NCBI GenBank assembly: GCA_964512285.1
Contig: CAZEJO010000009.1
Span: 1-59,716, forward strand
Length of the DNA stretch: 59,716 nucleotides
Source of the DNA: SM23-28-2 sp964512285
GTDB taxonomy: Bacteria > Chloroflexota > Dehalococcoidia > SM23-28-2
Direction of reading: 5' to 3'
Position 1 is the stretch's first letter. Every line of letters starts with the position of its first letter. This document shows positions 26,935-35,720 of this stretch, piece after piece. Below the pieces are notes generated by a model. It did not search any database and was not told the origin of the DNA. It saw only the letters and a list, made by a program, of their open reading frames with translations. The position numbers and the translations under genes are program-made.

Positions 26935-27876
26935 CTACTCCTCAACGTTCGAAAAGGGGTTGCGTAGCGAGACCATGCGGCAGCCCTCGATCAGCTCGTG
27001 GATGCCCTGCTCTAGGCCGATCTCGATCTCGAATCCCTTGGACCGGATCTTGTCGTAGGACACGTCGTAGTCCCGCTTGTCCGGGTCGGAACCAACGTCG
27101 GCAAAGTGGAGCCAGAAGTCGACCCGGTCTCTTATCTTCAGGGCGACCTGTTCTTTGGTGTAGTTCATTGTCTCGTTGCCGACGTTGAACACATCGCCCA
27201 CCTCGCCGACCAGCCTGTCGTAGTTCTCTACTGCGAAAGCGAAGGCGCGCACCATGTCCCGCACGTGGATGAAGGTCCGACGGAATCCCTTCTCGTAGAC
27301 AATCAGGCTGCCATTCTTGACCGCCTGGAATGCGAAGTCGTTTATCATCAGGTCCATGCGCAGGCGGGGCGAGAGGCCAAAGCCGGTGGCAAAGCGATAG
27401 ACGATGGCGTTGTCGGATCGAAGGACCTGAGTCTCCGCCTCCGTCTTCGTGATGCCGTAGGTGGAGAGAGGGTTGAGGGGGGTCTCCTCTGTGCAAACGC
27501 CGTCCACTGCGCCGTAGTTGCTACCGGTGGACGCACAGATGAGCCCCTGTGAAGGCCTCCGACACTCAACAACGTTGATCGTCCCTTGGACATTGACCTC
27601 CCAGGCCAGGCGCTCGTCCTTGCGGCAGGCTGGCTCCCCGACGATGGCAGCCAGGTGGACAATGTGGTCCACGCCCTGGGCGGCTTTGCTCACGGCATCC
27701 TTATCGCGGACGTCTCCCCGGATGAACTCGAACTTCCCGTCAATGAAGCAGTGGAGCAGGCTGAGCTGGCCGTACATCAGGTTGTCCAAGACGCGCACTT
27801 CGTGGCCTCGCTGCATCAACTCCGGTACCAGAAGGGAACCCACATAGCCCGCGCCGCCGGTGATGAGCACCTTCAT
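26935..27876 (-). CDS. NAD-dependent epimerase/dehydratase
   Basis: 313 residues, extended SDR. GGAGYVGSLLV is the NAD motif, and the catalytic region is ASTGSNYGAVDG followed by YGITK. The sequence resembles sugar-nucleotide epimerases found beside heptose and dTDP/UDP-sugar genes, but the Ser/Thr-Tyr-Lys triad alone does not define the substrate. A C3 or C5 epimerisation of the GDP-sugar made by the neighbouring genes is a reasonable guess. It sits between the second fucose-synthase-like gene and the transaldolase-like gene. Confidence 0.8.
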   Translation of the reverse strand: MKVLITGGAGYVGSLLVPELMQRGHEVRVLDNLMYGQLSLLHCFIDGKFEFIRGDVRDKDAVSKAAQGVDHIVHLAAIVGEPACRKDERLAWEVNVQGTINVVECRRPSQGLICASTGSNYGAVDGVCTEETPLNPLSTYGITKTEAETQVLRSDNAIVYRFATGFGLSPRLRMDLMINDFAFQAVKNGSLIVYEKGFRRTFIHVRDMVRAFAFAVENYDRLVGEVGDVFNVGNETMNYTKEQVALKIRDRVDFWLHFADVGSDPDKRDYDVSYDKIRSKGFEIEIGLEQGIHELIEGCRMVSLRNPFSNVEE

Positions 27877-27912
27877 CTCTTGTCTGCCTCCTCTCCTCGC
27901 GTCGGATGGGCT

Positions 27913-28620
27913 CTAGACCCGTGCTCCTGTCCGCACCTGCTCGCGCACCTCCGCCATCTTCGCCAGCGCTGTTTGGGCGTCAGCGTTGAAGCCACGCACT
28001 GTGTCTCGGGTGTACCTGTGGTCTATCAGCTTGCCCATGAACTGGGGCGGCACGGTGATGACGTGGGCTCCTGCCAGCGCCGCATCCTGGATGTTGATGA
28101 CCTCTCTGATGCTGCCGGCGATGATCTTGCTGTGGTACTCCCAGCCCGCCAGCCATTCGGCGGACTCCCGGATAAGCTTGGTGGCGTCGTGGCCCTCGTC
28201 GGCCACGCGGCCGGCGAAGATGCTGATGTAGGTGGCGCCGGCCTTGGCCCCCAGAACCACTTGACCGAAGGAGAGGCAGGCGGTCATGTTGATCTTGATG
28301 CCCTCCTCCACCAAGGCCTTCACGACGCCCAAGCAGGGCTCGCCGTATTCGTTTATCACCGGTATCTTCACCACGATGTTGGGCGCCCAACTGGCGAGTC
28401 CCCTCGCCTCATCGATCATTTGCTCGCGGTGATTGGTTGTCACTTCCACGCTCACGGGGCGAGGGTAGATGAGGGCAGCGATCTCCTTGGCTCGCTTCTC
28501 CATGTCGTATCCCTCATCCTTGAGCATGATGCTGGGGTTGGTTGTCACGCCGTCTACCACCCCGTATTCCAGCCAGCGACGAATCTCGTCTGGGTTGGCA
28601 GAGTCTATGAAGATCTCCAT
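27913..28620 (-). CDS. transaldolase / fructose-6-phosphate aldolase family (TalC-like)
   Basis: About 235 residues, a single alpha/beta barrel of the short transaldolase family. IDSANPDEI contains the conserved Asp, GVTTNPS the Thr/Asn, and VVKIPVI the Schiff-base Lys; GATYISIFAGRVAD follows. It interconverts sugar phosphates, for example making or using sedoheptulose 7-phosphate. Its place directly next to gmhB, gmhA, hddA and hddC suggests it feeds sedoheptulose 7-phosphate, the GmhA substrate, into the heptose pathway. The ATG at 28620 has a GGGGGA site; an upstream in-frame codon at 28641 is less likely. Confidence 0.82.
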   Translation of the reverse strand: MEIFIDSANPDEIRRWLEYGVVDGVTTNPSIMLKDEGYDMEKRAKEIAALIYPRPVSVEVTTNHREQMIDEARGLASWAPNIVVKIPVINEYGEPCLGVVKALVEEGIKINMTACLSFGQVVLGAKAGATYISIFAGRVADEGHDATKLIRESAEWLAGWEYHSKIIAGSIREVINIQDAALAGAHVITVPPQFMGKLIDHRYTRDTVRGFNADAQTALAKMAEVREQVRTGARV

Positions 28621-29213
28621 AGGCGTTCCCCCTGTACACAACGAATTATCTCCACAGCCGCTAGTAGATTCTGCGCCGTCCAGTGCGGCCTCATACAGGC
28701 CGCTTCTTCCAAGCGAAAATAGGACCGGTGGCCATCCACAAGGATGGTCTGGCAGCCAGCGGCCAGGCCGGCCTCGATGTCCCTGGGGCTGTCTCCCAAC
28801 ATGAAGGAGCTGGCCAGGTCGATGTTCAACTCCCGAGCCGCTCGCAGCAGCAGCCCAGGGTTGGGCTTACGGCAATCGCAATCGACGCGGAGGCTCTCGT
28901 CAACAGCATCGGGGTGATGGAGACAGTAGTAGATGGCGTCAAGATGTGCCTTCTGCCTGGCAAGGCGAGCTGTGAGTTCAGCGTTCACTGTCTCCAGAAA
29001 GGCATAGTCACACTTGCCTTTGGCCACCCCCGGCTGGTTGGACACGACGACCGCCAGAAAGCCCATCTCGTTAATAGTCCGCACCGCCGGGGCAACGCCG
29101 GCCAGCAGCCTGAAGTCCTCCAGCCTGTAAGGCGTGTCCGGTTTGCCCTCCAGCGGGTTGTAGAGCGCGGCGTTGATGACCCCATCCCGATCCAGGAATA
29201 CTGCCCTATGCAT
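28605..29213 (-). CDS. gmhB: D-glycero-D-manno-heptose 1,7-bisphosphate 7-phosphatase
   Basis: About 202 residues of the HAD superfamily. FLDRDGVIN is motif I with both catalytic Asp residues, VVSNQPGVAKG is motif II, and CDCRKPNPGLL (Lys) and MLGDSPRDIEAG (motifs III/IV) follow. Cys and His residues near CLHHPD...DCDC resemble the zinc loop of GmhB. It removes the C7 phosphate before guanylylation. The start at 29213 has a GGAGA site and lies inside the end of gmhA. The stop overlaps the transaldolase start region by 16 bases. Confidence 0.85.
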   Translation of the reverse strand: MHRAVFLDRDGVINAALYNPLEGKPDTPYRLEDFRLLAGVAPAVRTINEMGFLAVVVSNQPGVAKGKCDYAFLETVNAELTARLARQKAHLDAIYYCLHHPDAVDESLRVDCDCRKPNPGLLLRAARELNIDLASSFMLGDSPRDIEAGLAAGCQTILVDGHRSYFRLEEAACMRPHWTAQNLLAAVEIIRCVQGERLWRSS

Positions 29214-29853
29214 CGCCATTCTCCGCGATGCGCAGTCTGAGGGCGGTGCAGACCAGGTGATGAAGGATGACATGATAAGATTCCACCAGGGGAGTGCCCA
29301 GAGGCTCCTCGTCGATGGGGACCACAAGGCACACATCAGCCAGCTCCCTGAGAGCGCCCCCATCGAACCCGCTGAAGCCGATGACCTTAGCCCCTCGCTC
29401 CCTGGCCAGCCTGACAGCCCGCAGCAGGTTCTGAGACCAGGGGCCAGCGTCGCCGGCACCGGAGCCACCATGGACGGATAGGCCGATCAGGATATCCCCC
29501 TCGTCGATCCAGGGCTCCAACTGATCGGCGAAGATGCTGCCGAAGCCGGAGTCGTTGGTCCAGGCGCTCACAAGGGGAACGTTGTCCACCAGGGCCATCG
29601 CCTTGAGGCGATGACGGCCGGGCACTATGGTGCACTTGGCTAGGTCGCAGGCCAGGTGGGTGGCGGTTGACGCCGAGCCGCCGTTGCCCATCGTGAACAC
29701 GGCCTTACTCTGCCGCCAAGCTTCGTACAGTACGTCCACCACGCGCTGGATGTCCTCGCGAGGCAGCGCCTGTCCTATGTCCTGGACAGCGTCCAAATAA
29801 ACGTCGACCACGTCTAAGCTATTCACATCCCTGAGCGTCTTCGTGCTTACCAT
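29206..29853 (-). CDS. gmhA: phosphoheptose isomerase
   Basis: 215 residues with a SIS domain. MGNGGSASTATHLACDL near residues 54-70 is the GmhA signature, and LIGLSVHGGSGAGD holds the second phosphate-binding loop. It converts sedoheptulose 7-phosphate to D-glycero-D-manno-heptose 7-phosphate, the first committed step. The start overlaps the stop of the heptokinase gene by one base and the stop overlaps gmhB, so the four genes are translationally coupled. Confidence 0.88.
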   Translation of the reverse strand: MVSTKTLRDVNSLDVVDVYLDAVQDIGQALPREDIQRVVDVLYEAWRQSKAVFTMGNGGSASTATHLACDLAKCTIVPGRHRLKAMALVDNVPLVSAWTNDSGFGSIFADQLEPWIDEGDILIGLSVHGGSGAGDAGPWSQNLLRAVRLARERGAKVIGFSGFDGGALRELADVCLVVPIDEEPLGTPLVESYHVILHHLVCTALRLRIAENGDA

Positions 29854-30839
29854 CAGAAGTTCACCAGCACTTTCGAACCCTCGTAGTCGATGGCGAAGCG
29901 CATCTCTTTCAGGCCCTGTACGGCCATGGCCTCCCTCAAGCGGGCCTTGTCATGATTCTCGCAGTAGAACATGAAGAAGCCGCCTCCGCCGGCGCCCATG
30001 ATCTTGCCCCCCAGAGCGCCGCTGGCCTTAGCCATCTCGTAGAGGCTGTCGATCCGGTCAGAGCTGACTCTTTTGGATAGCCTCTTCTTGGACTGCCAGT
30101 GCTGGTCGAGAAGCCCGCCAAAGCGGCGCAAGTCTGCTGTCTCCAGAGCCTCCTTGACCTGCCAACCTATCTCCTTCACCGTGTGAAGCGCTGCCGTCAC
30201 GCCGTCCTGGCTCCGAGAAATGGCCTGGCTCTCGTCGGCCAGCACCTCCGAGGCGCTTCTCTTCACGCCGGTGTAGAACAGCACGAGGCTGGTCTCTAAC
30301 TCCTCGACGATGCCATCACATGTCGCCAAGGGGCTGGCCAGGACCGTGCCGTCTTGGTCGATGGCCAGGCAGGTCATGCCGCCCAGAGCGGCAAGGTACT
30401 GGTCATGCACGCCGATGGGCTCGCCCAAAATGTCCATCAGGATGGTGGACGCTTCTTCGGCCAGGATTTCGGCAGGGACACTCTCTCGTTTGAATGCGTG
30501 GAGGGCGTTCAGCAGACCAACGGTGAAGCTGCCGGACGAGCCGAGCCCAGTGTTGGCGGGGACATCCGCTATGGAGACGATCTCAAGGCCACCCTCCACA
30601 CCTAGAAGGCGAAGCGCCTCTCTGACGATGGGGTGCTCTATGTCGTCCACGCTGTCGGCTATCTCCGTCTTGGAGTAGCTGACGCGGATGCTGTCCTCGA
30701 AACGACTGTTGACGGTGATATACACGTACTTGTTGATGGCGGCGCTGATGAGAAAGCCGCCGTAGCGGGAGGCGTAGGAGCGAATGTCCGTGCCACCGCC
30801 TCCCAGGGGAATGCGTGTCGGCGTGCGAGTGACGATCAT
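29853..30839 (-). CDS. hddA: D-glycero-D-manno-heptose 7-phosphate kinase (GHMP family)
   Basis: 328 residues, GHMP kinase. The N-terminal RTPTRIPLGGGGTDI is typical of HddA and L-fucose kinase-like proteins. The ATP loop is TGLGSSGSF (about residues 97-105), and IMGAGGGGFFMFY is the third GHMP motif. It phosphorylates C1 of heptose 7-phosphate. The overlap of four bases with the upstream nucleotidyltransferase and one base with gmhA fixes it inside the GDP-heptose operon, which supports heptose over galactose or mevalonate as substrate. Confidence 0.87.
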   Translation of the reverse strand: MIVTRTPTRIPLGGGGTDIRSYASRYGGFLISAAINKYVYITVNSRFEDSIRVSYSKTEIADSVDDIEHPIVREALRLLGVEGGLEIVSIADVPANTGLGSSGSFTVGLLNALHAFKRESVPAEILAEEASTILMDILGEPIGVHDQYLAALGGMTCLAIDQDGTVLASPLATCDGIVEELETSLVLFYTGVKRSASEVLADESQAISRSQDGVTAALHTVKEIGWQVKEALETADLRRFGGLLDQHWQSKKRLSKRVSSDRIDSLYEMAKASGALGGKIMGAGGGGFFMFYCENHDKARLREAMAVQGLKEMRFAIDYEGSKVLVNF

Positions 30840-31540
30840 CGGGCAACACCTCCCGATGCTATCAGCATTCCGAACTCCTCCAGGCCCTTGGGCGAGCCTA
30901 CTTCGTAGAAGCGTTGCTCCACCTCGAAGGCCAGCAATTCGCCCTGGTCGATGAGGTTCTGGTAGAAGTCTTCCTGAGAGAAGGGCCTTCCAGGCGGTAT
31001 GAGGGCAAGGGCCTCTTTCCTAAGGACGGAGAGACCATAGTTGATATGGACCATGTCGGGGCTTTTCTGGTCCTTGTTGTAGACGGTGACCAGATTCCCC
31101 TCGACCATGACGTTGCTGCGCTCGAAGCGGTCGACGTTCCGCCAGACCACCATCAGGCCCAGCCTGTCGAAGCGCCGGAAGTAGCGCATGACCTCTGGGT
31201 AGTCGATCATCAGATAGGAGTCGCCGTACATGAGGAAGAAGTCATCGCGGAGGAGTGGCTCGGCGTTCTTGATGGCGCCGGCCGTGCCCAGTAGATGGCC
31301 TTCCTCCTCGCTGTACCTGATGCGGACGCCCAGCCAGCGACCGTCGCCGAAGTAATCCTTCACCCTGTCTCCCAGGTGGCCGACGCAGAGGACGATGTCG
31401 CGTATGCCTTGCCGCTTGAGGAGGTCGATCTGGTGGTGGAGGAAGGGCTTGCCGCCGATGGGGATCAGCGCCTTAGGCACCTCGCTGGTGAGAGGACGCA
31501 TCCGCGTGCCAAGTCCACCCGCCAGAATCACCATCTGCAC
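30836..31540 (-). CDS. hddC: sugar-1-phosphate nucleotidyltransferase, probably heptose-1-phosphate guanylyltransferase
   Basis: About 234 residues. VILAGGLGTRMRPLT with the following VPKALIPIGGKP is the nucleotide-binding motif, and LMYGDSYLMIDYPE contains the metal-binding Asp of NTP transferases. Neighbouring gmhA, gmhB and hddA make a GDP-D-glycero-D-manno-heptose role most likely. GTG at 31540 is taken as the start because GGGAG lies 9 bases before it and one base separates it from the DUF4012 stop; an ATG at 31534 or a longer form from 31597 cannot be excluded. Confidence 0.82.
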   Translation of the reverse strand: MQMVILAGGLGTRMRPLTSEVPKALIPIGGKPFLHHQIDLLKRQGIRDIVLCVGHLGDRVKDYFGDGRWLGVRIRYSEEEGHLLGTAGAIKNAEPLLRDDFFLMYGDSYLMIDYPEVMRYFRRFDRLGLMVVWRNVDRFERSNVMVEGNLVTVYNKDQKSPDMVHINYGLSVLRKEALALIPPGRPFSQEDFYQNLIDQGELLAFEVEQRFYEVGSPKGLEEFGMLIASGGVAR

Positions 31541-31541
31541 G

Positions 31542-33533
31542 CTATCGCTCTCCCACTGCCTCGCTCCGACGGGGAATGTCGCTCTGCTCGGGAACAACGG
31601 TGACCGCCAGCGTACGGTCGACCCGCAGGTCGGTGCTCACTTCCAGAGAACCGGATTCCACCGGTTTTCCGTCCAGCTCCAGCGATACCACTTCCGCCCA
31701 ATTGGGTGGCTCAACCCTTATCCTGAGGGGGATGGCCGCTGTACCCGGCTGCTTCTGGACGACCAGGCGGTAGGTGAAAGGATTCTGACTGGTATCCAGC
31801 GCCGAGGGGACGACGTAGGTGAAGGACAGTATCTTTGTGGCATCCTGGGTCAGGGCGAAGTAGCGGCCGAGGACGGTCTTTCCGTGCTCCTGCCACACTG
31901 CTTCGGCACCCACCGAGGTGTCCTCTTCGCGAACGTCCTGAATCGTGCTTCCCTCTGGAACCAAGAGGCGCAGATAGTTGCCGTACACTGTGAGGGTGCC
32001 AGCCCCCACCACCAGGCTGGCCAGGTGGGGGTCCACGCCCTGAGCCCAGGTAGTGTAGTCGTTGGCGTAGGTGATGGTGACGGTGTTGTGGGCGTCGCCC
32101 AGATCGTTGAGGGAAACATCCACCTGAATGCTCGGCTCCACCACCAGATTGAGCTTGGTGCTGTTAAGGCTGGAATCGACCACCATCAGGTAGTCGCCGC
32201 TTGCGGGCATCACCCTGCCGTCCCAACCCTGCTCGGCGATGACCTCCTGCACCTCCTCGTCGCGGGAGTACAGGAGCAGGTTCCTCTCCTCACCCAGCGT
32301 GTGCAGGGCAGTGAGCATGGGAGCCCAGCGGGAAGAGTCGATAGTCAGTGACCGGTTGATGACATCCTGTGCCAGGTAGCCCGTGAAGTCATAGCGATCT
32401 GACTCCCACGGCCGCAAGGCATCCGGGTGAGTGATGATCAGCGTCTGTTCGGTGACGTTCTGGCTATCGACTGTGACCCCGTACTCTTCCACCGTGACCG
32501 GACCGGTGACTTCCAGCAGCTTCTCCAGGGTGAAGAAATTGATGCCGATCACGCCGTCTATAGGTTCTTCGCTGCCCGCCTCTCGCCGATAGAGCTCGAT
32601 GGCCTCCTCAGCAACGGTGGGGAAGTCGGGCCACCAGCTGGCCTCTCCCAGCCCCATAGACCAGTCGCGCAGGAGGTAGGCTTTGAGGGGACGCGGCGGC
32701 TCGATGTACTCGCCGGTTCTTTCTCGCCAGTCGAGGTAGATGTCGTGTACGTTGTCGAAGAAGAGCCGTTCCAGTCTGCCGTGGTCAATGGTGAGGAAGC
32801 CGTAGACCAGGATGAATCCGCCGGAACCCAGCATCTCAGTGTTGTCGTGAGCCAGGACGAGGTACGTCTGGGGACCGTTATGACCTAACAGTTCGGGAGC
32901 CAGGCGAGCACCGCGCCGGTAATCCTCCAGCCTGACCCGCAGCTCTTCGATGTGATAGTCCAGATCGCCCAGGGCTGAATCGAGGGGGCCCAAGAGGTCG
33001 TCGTCAGGCATCGCCTGGCGTCGCCTGTCGACGGCCGCCAACTCCTGCTCGATGACCCCCACGTGCGGCTCAACCGCATCCAAGACGAGGGTCACCTTCT
33101 CGGATAAGGCGCCACTTTGGTTGTCCCGTACATTGTGGTACGAGCGCATCGCCCTAACCGCCTCCAGCCCTATATCTGAGCCGTCCGCCCCGATCTCCAC
33201 CAAGTCACGGCTGGCCTCAACCTGGCTGCCCAGCCAGGGCAGATGGCGGGCAGCAAGAAGCAACGGGTCAGAGTCCAAGGTATCGGCGGCGCTTTCCAGC
33301 TTGTTTTGGGCTCGCTGGAAAGACACCTCCACATCGTCCAACTCGTTGCTCTCGATGTTCAGGCCTCCGTCCTCCATCAGTGCAGCCGCTCCTAGCAGGA
33401 GGTTCTTCCCACCGGTTAGGTCATCGTACAAACGCACGTACCGCACAGCGCCTAGAGTGACGAGCACCACGACTACTGCGACTGCCACGCCGACGATGAG
33501 CCAGCGCCGCCGCCAGGGCCACTTCTTGAGCAT
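31542..33533 (-). CDS. DUF4012 membrane-anchored protein
   Basis: 663 residues. A basic N-terminus is followed by a single membrane helix (about residues 12-30), and the rest is extracytoplasmic. HDNTEMLGSGGFILVYGFLTIDHG and DWSMGLGEASWWPDFPTVAEEAIELY are the conserved features of DUF4012, widely seen in Chloroflexi, actinobacteria and CPR genomes beside exopolysaccharide genes. The C-terminal 150 residues look like a beta-rich module. It is likely to work on the surface glycan, for instance in attachment or export. It starts the heptose operon, with a one-base gap to hddC. Confidence 0.82.
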   Translation of the reverse strand: MLKKWPWRRRWLIVGVAVAVVVVLVTLGAVRYVRLYDDLTGGKNLLLGAAALMEDGGLNIESNELDDVEVSFQRAQNKLESAADTLDSDPLLLAARHLPWLGSQVEASRDLVEIGADGSDIGLEAVRAMRSYHNVRDNQSGALSEKVTLVLDAVEPHVGVIEQELAAVDRRRQAMPDDDLLGPLDSALGDLDYHIEELRVRLEDYRRGARLAPELLGHNGPQTYLVLAHDNTEMLGSGGFILVYGFLTIDHGRLERLFFDNVHDIYLDWRERTGEYIEPPRPLKAYLLRDWSMGLGEASWWPDFPTVAEEAIELYRREAGSEEPIDGVIGINFFTLEKLLEVTGPVTVEEYGVTVDSQNVTEQTLIITHPDALRPWESDRYDFTGYLAQDVINRSLTIDSSRWAPMLTALHTLGEERNLLLYSRDEEVQEVIAEQGWDGRVMPASGDYLMVVDSSLNSTKLNLVVEPSIQVDVSLNDLGDAHNTVTITYANDYTTWAQGVDPHLASLVVGAGTLTVYGNYLRLLVPEGSTIQDVREEDTSVGAEAVWQEHGKTVLGRYFALTQDATKILSFTYVVPSALDTSQNPFTYRLVVQKQPGTAAIPLRIRVEPPNWAEVVSLELDGKPVESGSLEVSTDLRVDRTLAVTVVPEQSDIPRRSEAVGER

Positions 33534-33623
33534 CTATGCCCATCTCATACCGACTGCGCGATTAAGCTCGCTGGCACCACTCTCCTCGCTCCCCTGGCAG
33601 TGCTGGCGCCGCCACTGGGTCAG

Positions 33624-34220
33624 CTAGCGATTCCTCGGTCGTCCAGCCGCTGACCGCAGGACGACAACGAGAGAAGCCAAGCCCAGCACGCCGGCGGCGC
33701 CTATGGCCACGAGCCAAAGTGCCAGCGACGTGCCACCGTCACCCTGCCCGGCACCGGTGGGAGGAGCCGCACCGGGGGTAGCGGGAGCCGTGGGCGCCAC
33801 TGGCGTCCCCGACTGAGCGATGGCGGTTGCCTGGGACTCAATGCTCTTGGCCTCTGCAGCCACTGAAATCGCGCCCGCGATGCTCCCCGTGTATAGAGTG
33901 ACCGTGGCAATGCCCTGGGCATTGGTGACCGCAGTGGTCGAGCTCAGAGAAGCGTCGGTCCCCGGCTGGGAAACGATGGTGAACACACACAGCTCACCAG
34001 CTACAGGATTTCCTTCCGTGTCCAGCACTGCACATGTGCAGGTGACAGAGCTTCCCGTCGCCGGGGTCGTGTCGCTAAGGCTGACCGTGACGCTCCCCGC
34101 CGGAGGGGGGTATTGAGCCGATGCCGTCCCTCCGGCGATGGTCAGAGCCATCAGGGCGACTAGAAGTGCAATGACGGCCAAAGCGATAGCCGGCAGAACC
34201 TTCCGTAGAAGCTCACTCAT
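33624..34220 (-). CDS. secreted Ig-like protein with C-terminal membrane anchor
   Basis: 198 residues. A signal sequence ending at about SAQYPP is followed by an Ig-like (Big_1/invasin type) domain: GSSVTCTCAVLDTEGNPVAGELCVFTI, then GIATVTLYTG. A Pro/Thr/Ala-rich linker and a helix (about 166-188) with a basic tail follow, so it is an exported protein held in the membrane. There is no LPXTG motif. The two Cys pairs may form disulfides. A GAAAGGAGGG site precedes the start. It is 90 bases upstream of the DUF4012 gene in the same orientation. Confidence 0.75.
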   Translation of the reverse strand: MSELLRKVLPAIALAVIALLVALMALTIAGGTASAQYPPPAGSVTVSLSDTTPATGSSVTCTCAVLDTEGNPVAGELCVFTIVSQPGTDASLSSTTAVTNAQGIATVTLYTGSIAGAISVAAEAKSIESQATAIAQSGTPVAPTAPATPGAAPPTGAGQGDGGTSLALWLVAIGAAGVLGLASLVVVLRSAAGRPRNR

Positions 34221-34860
34221 AGTCTGAGCCCTCCTTTCGTCAGGCCTGTGCGTGAAATTCTTACCGCATCCATCTCCGCCCTCGCAGGCCTAACTTACGA
34301 ACTGACCGCTTCAAGTCAGCCCGCCATTATGATGCGGGGGCCTGCCTGAGGTGCCAGACAAGCCCCCGTCCTAGGCCGGTCTTTCCGAATCTGGCTCACC
34401 TCGGAACAGGCGACGGCTGGCTTCTATGGCTGGCGTCGCCTGGTGACTAGTGGCTGTACTCAGAGCTCAACTCCCGAAGTTCCGGCCAAGGCTTGCCTTA
34501 ACACCAGGACTGGGTCAGTTCCAAGACCCTAGCCCCAGTGGGCATTTGCCCCGCTGCATCCCTGGGTGCTAGCTTGCCAGCCCATCGGAGTAGATTACCT
34601 GTCAAAGATAACGCGGATATGCCAGGCCGAGAAAACAAACATTCGGGCTTCATGCGTCAACGTTGCGTGAAGGAAGTGTGAAGCTGCGACAGCAGCTAAG
34701 ATAACCGCGGTGCACTGGCAGAGCTCCGGCTGATGCAGATTGTCGGCGCGTAGAAAGGATTTTGGGTTGATCAGCCACTGAGTCGGCCATCATCCTTGTC
34801 GCTCGATGCCAAGCAGGGCATAATGTCTTAGCGAGCAGGTAGCTGTTTTCAGGTGAGGCG
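34221..34860. other. hairpin-rich intergenic region
   Basis: About 640 bases without a convincing gene, between the minus-strand surface-protein gene and a plus-strand gene. Three inverted repeats stand out: 34335-34341 with 34362-34368 (7 bp, extended by further pairs), 34407-34415 with 34434-34442 (9 bp perfect), and 34512-34516 with 34525-34529. None has a trailing T run, so they are not ordinary terminators. I do not recognise tRNA, SRP, RNase P, tmRNA or a known riboswitch here. Confidence 0.4.
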
Positions 34861-35652
34861 ATGAGCAAGCTAGGCGACAAGATCCGCAATGCGAGGCGTT
34901 TGGAGTCGGCACCCATCGGCTTTGGGGCGATAGCTGCTCGCCCCGGCGCTCCGTCGATGCTCCTGCTGGTGCATGGGCCAGCCTCGAGCATGCGGCCCCC
35001 CGATGACCTGGCAGACCGGGGCGTGGACGCTGTTCTCCTATCCCTCTCCAACCCTCAGGCAGACATGAGTCAGTTGGCTAAATGGGCCAAGAAGGCCAGC
35101 GATGTGCCCTGCGGTGCCCAGGTGATGGCCGCCAGCGGCAAGACCGTGGCGGCTCTCAAGGAGGCGGGTGCCGACTTCCTGGTCTTCGATGCCGAGGCCA
35201 CCAGCGCCGAAGCCCTCCTAGACACAGAGATGGGCTACGTCCTCGCCCTCTCCGGCGAACCGACCGATTCGCTTCTGAGGACGACGGACGCCTTTCGCCT
35301 GGAAGGCCTCTGGGTCGATGACTGGCGAGGGCCGCTGACGGTGCATCTCCAGATGGAGCTGCATCGCATGCATCTTCTCTCCCGCAAGCCCTTGTTTGCT
35401 CCCGTTCGACCCGATATCGGCGCGGGCGAGCTGGAGTGTCTGCGGGATGCTGGCGTGGTAGCCGTTGCCGTGAACGGGATGGAGGCCGGCGCCTGGCAGC
35501 AGTTGGGCGACTTGCGTCAGGCGATCGATGGGCTACCAGCCAGGGCGCGGCGACGCGAGGAGAGGCCGGACGTAGTGCTGCCCCTCGGGCGGCAGCTGGC
35601 TCCTCAGGTCGAAGAGGAAGAGGAGGAGGAGGAAGAGTCCCCGCCCGAGTGA
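34861..35652 (+). CDS. conserved hypothetical protein, TIM-barrel-like, acidic tail
   Basis: 263 residues with no family I can name. Alternating beta/alpha spacing (for example GVDAVLLSLSN, VPCGAQVMA, GADFLVFDAE, GVVAVAVNGM) suggests a barrel similar to phosphate-binding TIM-barrel enzymes, but catalytic residues are not obvious. The last 14 residues are almost all Glu. GTGAGG precedes the ATG. It sits just upstream of the proB promoter and is probably a separate unit. Function unknown. Confidence 0.6.
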   Translation: MSKLGDKIRNARRLESAPIGFGAIAARPGAPSMLLLVHGPASSMRPPDDLADRGVDAVLLSLSNPQADMSQLAKWAKKASDVPCGAQVMAASGKTVAALKEAGADFLVFDAEATSAEALLDTEMGYVLALSGEPTDSLLRTTDAFRLEGLWVDDWRGPLTVHLQMELHRMHLLSRKPLFAPVRPDIGAGELECLRDAGVVAVAVNGMEAGAWQQLGDLRQAIDGLPARARRREERPDVVLPLGRQLAPQVEEEEEEEEESPPE

Positions 35653-35720
35653 TTGCGTGGCCTCGACATAGAGCGCGAACAAGAAGAATACGGAGGCTCT
35701 GGCTGAGGTCAGGGCTTCTG

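Noticed and set aside
34240..34262. Short string CACGCACAGG on the minus strand, like the start of a cyclic di-GMP-I riboswitch
   Set aside because: The rest of the GEMM motif is absent and only about 30 bases remain before the start codon.
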